In this document: positions 6,618 to 13,496 of the stretch, piece after piece
Position numbering within the stretch: the stretch's first letter is position 1
Layout: the number at the start of each line of letters is the position of its first letter
NCBI GenBank assembly: GCA_946626535.1
Contig: CAMOUK010000022.1
Coordinates: 1-21,265 of the forward strand
DNA length: 21,265 bases
Direction: 5' to 3'
Source: an uncultured Caryophanales bacterium
GTDB lineage: Bacteria; Bacillota_I; Bacilli_A; Acholeplasmatales; Anaeroplasmataceae
Made by a program: the position numbers and the translations under genes
The notes under the pieces: generated by a model
The model's input: only the letters and a program-made list of their open reading frames with translations
Databases searched by the model: none
Told to the model about the DNA's origin: nothing

Positions 6618-8021
6618 ATGTTTCACAGCACAAGAGGAAATAAATTAGTTACATCACCAGAGGCTATTTTAAATGGTCTAGCAGATGATGGTGGATTATA
6701 TGTTTTAGATGAGATTTTTAAAGTTGATTATCATGTTTTTTTAAATGATGATTATAAGACTATTGCGTCTAAAATATTAAATAAATTCTTCCCTGAATTT
6801 ACATATGATGAAATCTATAAGGAAATTGATGAAGCCTATAATTCATTCGACACTAAAAATGTCGTTGAATTAAAGAAATGTGATAGTGCCTATTTCTTAG
6901 AGCTATTCCATGGACCTACACTAGCCTTTAAGGATTTAGCATTAGTAGTTTTACCAAGATTGATGAAGCTTTCTAAGAAGAAGCTAGGCTACGATAAAAA
7001 TATTACTATTCTAACAGCTACATCTGGTGATACTGGTGGAGCTGCCTTAAATGGTTTTAAGAACATCGATGGTATATCAATTGTTGTTTTATATCCAAAT
7101 GGTGGTGTATCAAAGGTTCAAGAGGCTCAAATGTCATCTTTTAGAGGAAAAAATGCGAAGGTTATTGCCTTAAATGGTAATTTTGATGATTGTCAAAGCT
7201 TAGTTAAAAAGCTATTTAATGAGCATACTGAGCTAAATATTTCATCTGCAAACTCAATTAATATCGCAAGATTAGCTCCTCAGGTAGTTTATTATTTTTA
7301 TAGCTATATTAAGCTATTAAAGTCTAACGCTATTAAAGATGGCCAAAAGATAAATTTCTGTGTTCCAACAGGGAATTTCGGTAATATCTTTGCAGGCTTC
7401 TACGCAAAGGCTATGGGCCTACCAGTAAATGATTTAATTTGTGCATCTAATAAAAATCAGGTATTAACTGATTTCTTTATGAATGGTATTTATGATAAAA
7501 ATAGAGAATTCTTTAAGACAAATTCTCCATCTATGGATATTTTAATTTCTTCTAATTTAGAAAGATTATTATATTATGGTAATGGTGATACAGCTAAAAC
7601 TAAAAAACTTATGGAGGATTTAGTTAAATATGGTAAATATGATTATAAGAATCCATATGATTTCTTTAAGGCTTATACAACAGATGAAAAGACAACTGTT
7701 AAGGTAATTAAAGAAGTTTATGATAAATATAATTATGTAGTTGATCCTCATACTGCCGTTGCCTATAATGCTTATAAATTATATAAAGAAGAATATGATA
7801 ATTCATATAAGACAGTTATTTTATCAACTGCCTCACCATTTAAATTCCCTAATGTTGTTTTAGAGGCATTTAATATTGTGGCTGATGATCCAATTTTAAT
7901 GCTAAATGAAAGATTTGGCCTTGAGGTACCAAAGGTATTAAATTATCCACCTGTTGTAAGAGAGGTTGTTGATTTAAAGGATGCTGAAGGCTATATTGTG
8001 GATGTGATAAAATGCTTCTAG
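6618..8021 (+). CDS. thrC: Threonine synthase
   Basis: This 467-residue protein catalyses O-phosphohomoserine to L-threonine with pyridoxal phosphate. It begins with the family-typical FHSTRG. The PLP lysine lies in FHGPTLAFKDLAL (Lys105), followed by LTATSGDTGGAAL (phosphate-binding) and a second glycine-rich stretch, CVPTGNFGNIFAG. The length fits the long E. coli/yeast-type class rather than the short Bacillus type. I start at ATG 6618 because GGGAGGGG at 6605-6612 is its ribosome site; an upstream TTG lies within it. The stop overlaps thrB by 10 bases, indicating translational coupling. No hom gene is present in the window, so homoserine must be made from a gene elsewhere. Confidence 0.95.
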   Translation: MFHSTRGNKLVTSPEAILNGLADDGGLYVLDEIFKVDYHVFLNDDYKTIASKILNKFFPEFTYDEIYKEIDEAYNSFDTKNVVELKKCDSAYFLELFHGPTLAFKDLALVVLPRLMKLSKKKLGYDKNITILTATSGDTGGAALNGFKNIDGISIVVLYPNGGVSKVQEAQMSSFRGKNAKVIALNGNFDDCQSLVKKLFNEHTELNISSANSINIARLAPQVVYYFYSYIKLLKSNAIKDGQKINFCVPTGNFGNIFAGFYAKAMGLPVNDLICASNKNQVLTDFFMNGIYDKNREFFKTNSPSMDILISSNLERLLYYGNGDTAKTKKLMEDLVKYGKYDYKNPYDFFKAYTTDEKTTVKVIKEVYDKYNYVVDPHTAVAYNAYKLYKEEYDNSYKTVILSTASPFKFPNVVLEAFNIVADDPILMLNERFGLEVPKVLNYPPVVREVVDLKDAEGYIVDVIKCF

Positions 8022-8875
8022 TTAAGGTTAATGCTACAAGCGCTAATGTGTGCGTAGGCTTCGATGTATTAGGTCTAGCCTTAGATATTAAAAATGAATT
8101 TAGCTTTGAAAAGTGCGATAAATTTGAATTTGTTGGCTTTGAAAAGCAATATGCTAGTACAAAAAGTAATATGGTCTATAAGGCCTATTTGAAGGTGTTT
8201 GAAAAATTAAATAAAAAGCCTATTCCAGTTAGAATTGGTTTTAAAGGAGATATACCTGTATCTAGAGGATTAGGATCATCCTCATCTTTAATTGTCGCTG
8301 GATTATTTGCGGCAAATGAGGTATTAAATAAGCCTCTTAAGACAGAGGATTTATATGACTTAGCCTGTGAGATTGAAGGACATCCAGATAATGTAGCTCC
8401 AGCTATATATGGAGGTCTTGTAGCTTCATATAAAAATGATAATAAATATAAATCTATTATCTATCCTGTAAATAATAATTTAAAATTTTTAGTTATTATT
8501 CCACCATTTAAGCTATCTACACATGAGGCAAGGGAAGCACTACCTAAGGTTTTACCTTATAAGGATATAGTTAATAATTTATCTAGAATAGTAAATATTC
8601 CATATGCCTTTAATAATGGTGATGTTAAATTATTAAAGGAGCTATTTAATGATAAGGTTCATGAGCCTTATAGAGGAAAGCTTATTGCAAATTATAATAA
8701 TATTAAAAAAGATTTAGAAGATATCAATTGTGCATTTGCGATATCTGGATCTGGTTCATGTATGCTTGTTATATGTGAAAAAGAAGATGAGGTTAAGGAA
8801 GTATTAAAAAAATATAATTATGAAATTAAAGCTGCTAAATTAGGTGGCGGTGTAATTATGGAAGGAGAAATATAA
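8012..8875 (+). CDS. thrB: Homoserine kinase
   Basis: This 287-residue GHMP-family kinase phosphorylates homoserine for ThrC. The N-terminal strand VKVNATSANVCVGFDVLG is the family motif 1. The ATP loop is PVSRGLGSSSSLIVAG (from Pro82), and the C-terminal GHMP motif is FAISGSGSCMLVI. The length is normal for the family. The ATG overlaps the last ten bases of thrC with no strong ribosome site of its own, so it depends on translation from thrC. It is followed two bases later by the ACT/HTH gene. Confidence 0.95.
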   Translation: MLLVKVNATSANVCVGFDVLGLALDIKNEFSFEKCDKFEFVGFEKQYASTKSNMVYKAYLKVFEKLNKKPIPVRIGFKGDIPVSRGLGSSSSLIVAGLFAANEVLNKPLKTEDLYDLACEIEGHPDNVAPAIYGGLVASYKNDNKYKSIIYPVNNNLKFLVIIPPFKLSTHEAREALPKVLPYKDIVNNLSRIVNIPYAFNNGDVKLLKELFNDKVHEPYRGKLIANYNNIKKDLEDINCAFAISGSGSCMLVICEKEDEVKEVLKKYNYEIKAAKLGGGVIMEGEI

Positions 8876-8876
8876 T

Positions 8877-9302
8877 ATGAATGATGAATATTATGTAATA
8901 CATAAGAAGGTATTACCTGGTTATTTTGAAAAGGTTATATTAATTAAGGAGGCTGTTTCTAGAGGAAGCAATATTTCAGATGCTTGTAAGGATGTAGGCC
9001 TTTCTAGATCAACCTTTTATAAATATAAGGATTATGTAAATAGACCATCTATGAAGGTTGGTAAGCATGTAATTTTATCATTAAAGCTTAATGATGAGCC
9101 AGGTGCTTTATCTCATATTTTAAATGAGGTAGCAAATAAGGGCGCTAATGTTTTAGCAATTAATCAGGAGGTACCTATTAATAGTATTGCCTTCGTTACA
9201 TTAACTGTTGCCTTAATTGCTGATATTTCAGTTAGCGATTTTATTAATGATTTAAAATATCTTAAAAATGTTGTTGATGTAATGCTAATTGCTGTTGAAT
9301 AG
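8877..9302 (+). CDS. ACT-domain protein of the UPF0735/PheB type with N-terminal HTH-like segment
   Basis: This 141-residue protein has an N-terminal helical segment with a helix-turn-helix look (ISDACKDVGLSRSTFYKYKD, about 33-52) and a C-terminal ACT domain (about 64-141; VILSLKLNDEPGALSHILNE and the GANVLAINQ turn). This matches the PheB/UPF0735 layout, including the LSRSxFYKY stretch. ACT domains bind amino acids, so an amino-acid-responsive regulator is plausible. Its place as third gene of the threonine operon suggests sensing of an aspartate-family amino acid; that is inference. It starts two bases after the thrB stop, with AAGGAG at 8862-8867. There is no clear terminator before acpP. 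Confidence 0.85.
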   Translation: MNDEYYVIHKKVLPGYFEKVILIKEAVSRGSNISDACKDVGLSRSTFYKYKDYVNRPSMKVGKHVILSLKLNDEPGALSHILNEVANKGANVLAINQEVPINSIAFVTLTVALIADISVSDFINDLKYLKNVVDVMLIAVE

Positions 9303-9307
9303 TTCGC

Positions 9308-9336
9308 TTTACAATTTTTGAATTTTTTGATATAAT
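9308..9336 (+). promoter_or_regulatory. Promoter of the acyl carrier protein gene
   Basis: TTTACA at 9308-9313 and TATAAT at 9331-9336 are spaced by exactly 17 bases, just after the ACT gene. Expected start is about 9343, with AGGAGG at 9348-9353. Confidence 0.8.
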
Positions 9337-9362
9337 TTTTCTAGCGTAGGAGGACAATTAGT

Positions 9363-9593
9363 ATGGATATTTTTGAAAAAGTTAAAGAGATCATCGTTGA
9401 TAATCTTTCTGTAGATGCTGATAAGATTACATTAGAATCAAATATAAGAGATGATTTAGGCGCTGACAGTATTGATGCTGTTCAAATCGTTATGGCTTTA
9501 GAGGATGAATTTGGTATTGAATTAGATACTGAATATGAAGAACTTACTAAAGTTGGAAATTTAGTTAAATATATCGAAGAAAAAACTAAATAA
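9363..9593 (+). CDS. acpP: Acyl carrier protein
   Basis: This 76-residue, very acidic four-helix carrier protein has the 4'-phosphopantetheine attachment serine in GADSIDAVQ at Ser36, the same position as in E. coli AcpP. The second helix IDAVQIVMALEDEFGIEL is the partner-recognition helix. It carries growing acyl chains in fatty acid synthesis. AGGAGG at 9348-9353 is well spaced, and the gene has its own strong promoter. Other fatty-acid genes (fabs, plsX) are absent from the window. A terminator follows at once, and then the LeuRS-like gene. Confidence 0.95.
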   Translation: MDIFEKVKEIIVDNLSVDADKITLESNIRDDLGADSIDAVQIVMALEDEFGIELDTEYEELTKVGNLVKYIEEKTK

Positions 9594-9608
9594 TAGCTTG
9601 AAAAAATT

Positions 9609-9635
9609 AAAATGACTGCTATGGCAGTCATTTTT
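9609..9635 (+). terminator. Terminator between acpP and the LeuRS-like gene
   Basis: A perfect 11-bp stem (9609-9619 with 9624-9634) closes a 4-base TATG loop and ends in T's. The next gene's ribosome site begins four bases later and I see no separate promoter between, so read-through may set the level of the downstream gene. Confidence 0.85.
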
Positions 9636-9641
9636 AATAGG

Positions 9642-9650
9642 AGGAGGTGA
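9642..9650 (+). promoter_or_regulatory. Very strong ribosome binding site of the LeuRS-like gene
   Basis: AGGAGGTGA is a full match to the anti-Shine-Dalgarno and lies 8 bases (counted from AGGAGG) before GTG 9656. This decides the start, because a GTG at 9647 is inside the site itself. Confidence 0.75.
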
Positions 9651-9655
9651 AAGAG

Positions 9656-11656
9656 GTGGACTATCAAAAAATAAATAAGAAGTGGGAAGATGAAAAATGC
9701 TTCTATTTAGAGGCCAATAGGCTTATGGATAGATATTTTATCTTCACAGAATTTCCTAAGGCAAGTCAATATGGATTTCAAACTGGAAATGTAAGAGGTA
9801 TTATTTATGCTGATGTTATTTCTAGATATAAGAAGGCATCAGGACAAAATGTCGTATTTCCACTTGGCTTTCATTCCTTAGGCAAGCAATCATTTATTGA
9901 AAATAAGAAGATATCTAATGTTTTAAATGATGAGATATCTGATGTTTTCCATGATCAAATGATTAATTTAGGAATCGGTATTAATAACGATAAGCTTATA
10001 GATTTACGTCATAGTAATTATATTTCATTATTACAAAAGTCATTCTTAGATTTATATAATAAGGGCTATATTGAATATAAGGACAAGGAAGTATATTACG
10101 ATAAGGTAAATAAAAAAATATATGATTTATTATATAATAAGACAAATTTAAATATTATTAAGCATAGATGCTTTAGCTTAAAGATTAAAGAATTTATTCC
10201 AGATATTTTAAAGACTATTAATGGTCTTGATTGTGATGATGATATAAAAGAAGAATTAACATCATATTTAAGACCAAGAAAAATATTAAAGATGGAGCTT
10301 TCTACATCTTGTGGAATTCCTTTAAAATTTGAAACTTCTGAGCCTGAATTTTTAGGAGCTTTAAATTTTATATTTTTAAACCCTGAATATATCGATATAA
10401 CAGATTTTGTTGATGCAAGTCATATAAATAATGTTATGAGATATTTAGATCAGGATTCAGATGATTTATTATTCTCATTTAGTGGTAATACCTGTATTAA
10501 TCCATTGACAGGTCATGAAATACCTATTTATATATCTACTATCTATAATCAGGATGTATATTATGGCTTTTCTGATGTTTGTGAGGATGATATGAGCTTA
10601 GCTTTGCAAAGTGGAATAGAGGTTATTCAAATTAAAAAGGGTGGAAAGCTTTATAATTCAGACTTTTTAGATGGAAATAGCTTTTTAGATGCTAGAAAGC
10701 TAATAATAGATTCATTTGTAGATGCTGAAATGGCTACTGCTGAGCTTGTTTATGATGCAGACGAAATAATACTTACATCTATAGATTCCTTTGGACCATT
10801 ATTTCCATTTTTAGAGGATAAGGATACAATGGAGATATTCTCCTTAGAAAACTATTTACCTTATATCTTTTCTGATAAGCTAAGACCAGTATTAAAGAAG
10901 GATGTAGATATTGTAGGAAATACCCTAGATGGTACTATAAATAATTTATTTACTGAGGGTATGATTCCAATACTTGCTGAGCTATTTGATGATACAGGCT
11001 CTGTTCCTTCAATATTTTCAGATGAAGCAATTAAGCAATTTAGCTTCCACGATAATATTAAATGCTTACTAGCTAATAGAAAGCATCTACTATCTACAGT
11101 GTTTATGCCTATTATTTTCTATTTAATTATCAATAAGGAAAATAAATTAAATTTAAAGATTGAACAGATTAAATCATATAGAGATGTTTTAGATATTAAT
11201 GGTCAAGAAATTATTAGATCAAATAATAATTTACTTGATTTTAGTAAGATTATAGATAAGTTTGGAGCTGATTCTATAAGACTATATTATTCACTTTATA
11301 ATTTAGAGGATAATATTTTATTTGACCAAGAAAAAATAAATGAAATATCACAAGATGTCATTCAGCTTGAAAAGAAGCTAATGAAGCCATCAGATATTTC
11401 ATATGATTTTTTCATATATCAATTAGTAAAGGATTCTAATTTATATTTAAAAAATAATAATGTTATAGAATATGCTAAAAAAGTTTATGAATTTATTAAG
11501 AAATTTTTAGCAAATGCTAGCGGTATTAATGATGATGATTGTTTTAATTTTATTAAGCTAATAAATCCATTAATGCCTTATTTGGCAGAAGAAATATATG
11601 AAACTAGATTTAATAGTAAATATTCCATTTTAAATGAGGAATGGGATTTTAGCTAG
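9656..11656 (+). CDS. Leucyl-tRNA synthetase-like protein with degenerate catalytic motifs
   Basis: This 666-residue protein follows the LeuRS domain order but is shorter than the usual roughly 800. Residues 33-45 align without gaps to the LeuRS HIGH region (FPxPSxxGLHVGH), yet HVGH reads QTGN (42-45). ADVISRYKKASGQNVVFPLGF matches the next LeuRS stretch. A CP1 editing-like domain is recognisable (FETSEPEFLGALNFIFLNPE, then FSGNTCINPLTGHEIPIYI), but the TTRPDT and AHDERD signatures are altered. The RDWLFSRQRYWG segment is lost. KMSKSKGN aligns to EIIRSNNN (from Glu518), followed by well-kept FGADSIRLY. An anticodon-domain remnant ends in LINPLMPYLAEEIYE, and the C-terminal domain after it is missing. 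The frame is intact with normal local codon use, so it is not a decayed pseudogene. Aminoacylation looks unlikely; its real role is unknown. Confidence 0.8.
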   Translation: MDYQKINKKWEDEKCFYLEANRLMDRYFIFTEFPKASQYGFQTGNVRGIIYADVISRYKKASGQNVVFPLGFHSLGKQSFIENKKISNVLNDEISDVFHDQMINLGIGINNDKLIDLRHSNYISLLQKSFLDLYNKGYIEYKDKEVYYDKVNKKIYDLLYNKTNLNIIKHRCFSLKIKEFIPDILKTINGLDCDDDIKEELTSYLRPRKILKMELSTSCGIPLKFETSEPEFLGALNFIFLNPEYIDITDFVDASHINNVMRYLDQDSDDLLFSFSGNTCINPLTGHEIPIYISTIYNQDVYYGFSDVCEDDMSLALQSGIEVIQIKKGGKLYNSDFLDGNSFLDARKLIIDSFVDAEMATAELVYDADEIILTSIDSFGPLFPFLEDKDTMEIFSLENYLPYIFSDKLRPVLKKDVDIVGNTLDGTINNLFTEGMIPILAELFDDTGSVPSIFSDEAIKQFSFHDNIKCLLANRKHLLSTVFMPIIFYLIINKENKLNLKIEQIKSYRDVLDINGQEIIRSNNNLLDFSKIIDKFGADSIRLYYSLYNLEDNILFDQEKINEISQDVIQLEKKLMKPSDISYDFFIYQLVKDSNLYLKNNNVIEYAKKVYEFIKKFLANASGINDDDCFNFIKLINPLMPYLAEEIYETRFNSKYSILNEEWDFS

Positions 11657-12575
11657 CTTTATAATTAATTCCCTGATAAAGGGAATTTTTTCTTAGTTTT
11701 TTATCTATTTCATTCATCACAACAAGCTTTTTAACTGTCCATTTAGGCTCAATTAAATCTGAGACATTTCCGTCTGCTGATAATCTATGAATTATAATAT
11801 CAGGTCTTAGCATACATATTTGCTTAACGACTATATCTACATATTCTTCAAGTGTTAGAATATGAAAATTTTTTATCTCATAGTCCTTTTCCATCTTAGT
11901 ATCCTTTAATATTAGAAGCATATGTAGCTTTATTCCATCTATTGGAAGCTTATTTAAAAAATCAATTGTGTTAAGCATATCTTCTGCAGTCTCATTTGGA
12001 AGTCCATTTATTATATGGGCAACAACGTTGATATTTTTATTTTTTAATTTATTTACCGCATCTATAAATTCATTATTTGTAAGGCATCTATTAACATAAG
12101 CGCCTGTCTTTTCATTTGCGCTTTGAAGACCTAACTCAACTGTAATATCAATTTTTTTATTCAATTCGCCTAAATAATTAATTATTTCATCATTTAGACA
12201 ATCAGGACGTGTAGCGATATCAAGGCCAACCACCTTCTCATCTAGATTTATACATTTTTCATATAATTCTTTTAGCTTCTCTAAAGGAGCATAGGTATTT
12301 GAATTAGCTTGAAGATAAGGAATATATAGACTATCTTTCCACTTTTTTTCCATGATAGCCTTTATTTTTTTAAATTGAATTTCAATTTCATCATTTTTAT
12401 TTCCTGCAAAGTCTCCACTACCAAGCTTTGAACAGAAGCTACAGCCTCCAAAGCCTTTTTTACCATCCTTATTTGGACAGGTAAAATTGCCGTTTAAAGC
12501 GATCTTTGCAACCTTCTTATGGTATTTATTTAATAGATATTCATTTAATGAGTTATAAGGTTTATTTTTAGTCAT
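11649..12575 (-). CDS. Radical SAM protein, TIGR01212/YtqA family
   Basis: This 308-residue protein is coded on the minus strand. The 4Fe-4S cysteines lie in CPNKDGKKGFGGCSFC (Cys33, Cys45, Cys48; CX11CX2C spacing), typical of this Elp3-like branch rather than the common CX3CX2C. DIATRPDCLNDE and VELGLQSANEKTGAYVNR are the SAM-barrel strands seen across the family, and GLPNETAEDMLNT is a further conserved segment. These enzymes cleave S-adenosylmethionine to start radical chemistry; the substrate for this family is not established to my knowledge. The start at 12575 has a GGTGAAG site just upstream. Its 3' end overlaps the LeuRS-like gene by 8 bases tail to tail, and its 5' end faces the divergent membrane protein gene. 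Confidence 0.85.
   Translation of the reverse strand: MTKNKPYNSLNEYLLNKYHKKVAKIALNGNFTCPNKDGKKGFGGCSFCSKLGSGDFAGNKNDEIEIQFKKIKAIMEKKWKDSLYIPYLQANSNTYAPLEKLKELYEKCINLDEKVVGLDIATRPDCLNDEIINYLGELNKKIDITVELGLQSANEKTGAYVNRCLTNNEFIDAVNKLKNKNINVVAHIINGLPNETAEDMLNTIDFLNKLPIDGIKLHMLLILKDTKMEKDYEIKNFHILTLEEYVDIVVKQICMLRPDIIIHRLSADGNVSDLIEPKWTVKKLVVMNEIDKKLRKNSLYQGINYKAS
11667..11691 (+). terminator. Terminator of the LeuRS-like gene, inside the opposing radical SAM gene
   Basis: AATTCCCT at 11667-11674 pairs with AGGGAATT at 11680-11687 across a 5-base loop, and a T run follows on the plus strand. It lies within the last codons of the minus-strand gene and has no U-tract in that direction, so it should stop only plus-strand transcription. 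Confidence 0.75.
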
Positions 12576-12608
12576 TTTTTCTTCACCAATTATATTTTAT
12601 ATAATTTT

Positions 12609-12638
12609 TATGAAAATTAAAATATAATTATTTTCATA
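12609..12638. repeat. Inverted repeat in the divergent promoter region
   Basis: TATGAAAAT (12609-12617) and ATTTTCATA (12630-12638) form a perfect 9-bp inverted repeat around a 12-base AT spacer, between the divergent radical SAM and membrane protein genes. It may be an operator; the very high AT content makes chance possible. Confidence 0.35.
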
Positions 12639-12658
12639 TTTAGTATTATAAAATTATT

Positions 12659-12667
12659 TGTTATAAT
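12659..12667 (+). promoter_or_regulatory. Extended -10 promoter of the membrane protein-polC unit
   Basis: TGTTATAAT is a full TGnTATAAT extended -10, and the -35 region upstream is poor (TTTAGT at 17-base spacing). The ATG of the membrane protein gene lies 20 bases downstream. Confidence 0.5.
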
Positions 12668-12687
12668 ATGTCTATGCGAGGGTTATT

Positions 12688-13485
12688 ATGTTTGATAGAT
12701 TAAGAATTATTCTTGCACATCCAACTAGAATTGGTCTTTTTTTTAAGGATAAGATTTATATACCTATTTTATTTGTTTTGACCATGTTTTTTCTATTTGT
12801 GAGTGTAGATTCAATTTATAATGTTAATACTAAGCAATTTAATTATTCACAGGCTAAGGCTTTTAATACGCTTGTTCAAAATACGCTAAATGAAAAAAAA
12901 GAAGTTCCAAGTTTAAATATGAGCTTTGATTCTTCAACTAATAAAATTACTGGTGATAACCATGTTTTTATTGGCGAAAATATTGTTTTAGCTGTTAATT
13001 CGCCTAATACATATTCAAGAAATGGCTACATTTGCGTTAATTTACGTGAAAATGGAGCTGATTTATATGAGGGGTTTGTTAAAATTGGCTATGTTGAATA
13101 TAAGACTATTGAGGCAACAAGCTTTACTTTTAGTAATGTTCAAAGTGGCACTTTAGCAGATAACTTACATTTTACAGAATTTATTTATAAGCTATTTAGT
13201 AAGATAAATATTAATCAAGCTATTTTACATGTTTTAGATAATTCAGCAACATGCTTTATATTTTTTATTGGGGTTTTAATTTTTTGTTTAATTGATTCAT
13301 ATTTTTTAAATCCGCCAATTGAGATGAAGGTAAGAATTAGACTTGTTATTTACGATACCTTCCCATATTTATTTGTTATGCTACTATCAGCGCTTTTTAG
13401 AGCGTCTTGGCTTCAATATGTAGCTTTAGCAATTCCAATTATATATGTCAATTTGACATTTTCACATATTAAAAAAATAAGATAG
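12688..13485 (+). CDS. Multi-pass membrane protein, resembling DUF1189-type proteins
   Basis: This 265-residue protein has a membrane helix at about 25-43 (PILFVLTMFFLFVSV), about 140 residues predicted outside (rich in Asn, Ser, Thr), and three further helices near 188-207, 222-238 and 241-258. The N-terminal pattern of a short basic helix followed by a single span and a large outer loop recalls DUF1189-like proteins of Bacilli. That is a resemblance, not a firm match. GAGGG at 12678-12682 sets the ATG. It ends 11 bases before the polC start, with the polC ribosome site overlapping its stop, so the two are one operon. That is an unusual companion for polC, whose usual neighbours in Bacilli are proS, rseP and dxr. 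Confidence 0.6.
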   Translation: MFDRLRIILAHPTRIGLFFKDKIYIPILFVLTMFFLFVSVDSIYNVNTKQFNYSQAKAFNTLVQNTLNEKKEVPSLNMSFDSSTNKITGDNHVFIGENIVLAVNSPNTYSRNGYICVNLRENGADLYEGFVKIGYVEYKTIEATSFTFSNVQSGTLADNLHFTEFIYKLFSKININQAILHVLDNSATCFIFFIGVLIFCLIDSYFLNPPIEMKVRIRLVIYDTFPYLFVMLLSALFRASWLQYVALAIPIIYVNLTFSHIKKIR

Positions 13486-13488
13486 GAG
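13484..13488 (+). promoter_or_regulatory. Ribosome binding site that sets a TTG start for polC
   Basis: AGGAG overlaps the TAG stop of the upstream gene and is 8 bases before TTG 13497. A GTG at 13488 is in the same frame but inside this site, so the TTG is the likely start. Confidence 0.65.
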
Positions 13489-13496
13489 TGTTTATT

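Noticed and set aside
9594..9655. T-box riboswitch leader in front of the LeuRS-like gene
   Set aside because: The 62-base gap is too short for a T-box stem I and antiterminator, and no T-box sequence is present.
9656..11656. LeuRS-like gene as a decaying pseudogene
   Set aside because: There is no frameshift or internal stop over 2 kb, it has a very strong ribosome site and a proper terminator, and structural motifs are selectively kept while catalytic ones are lost.
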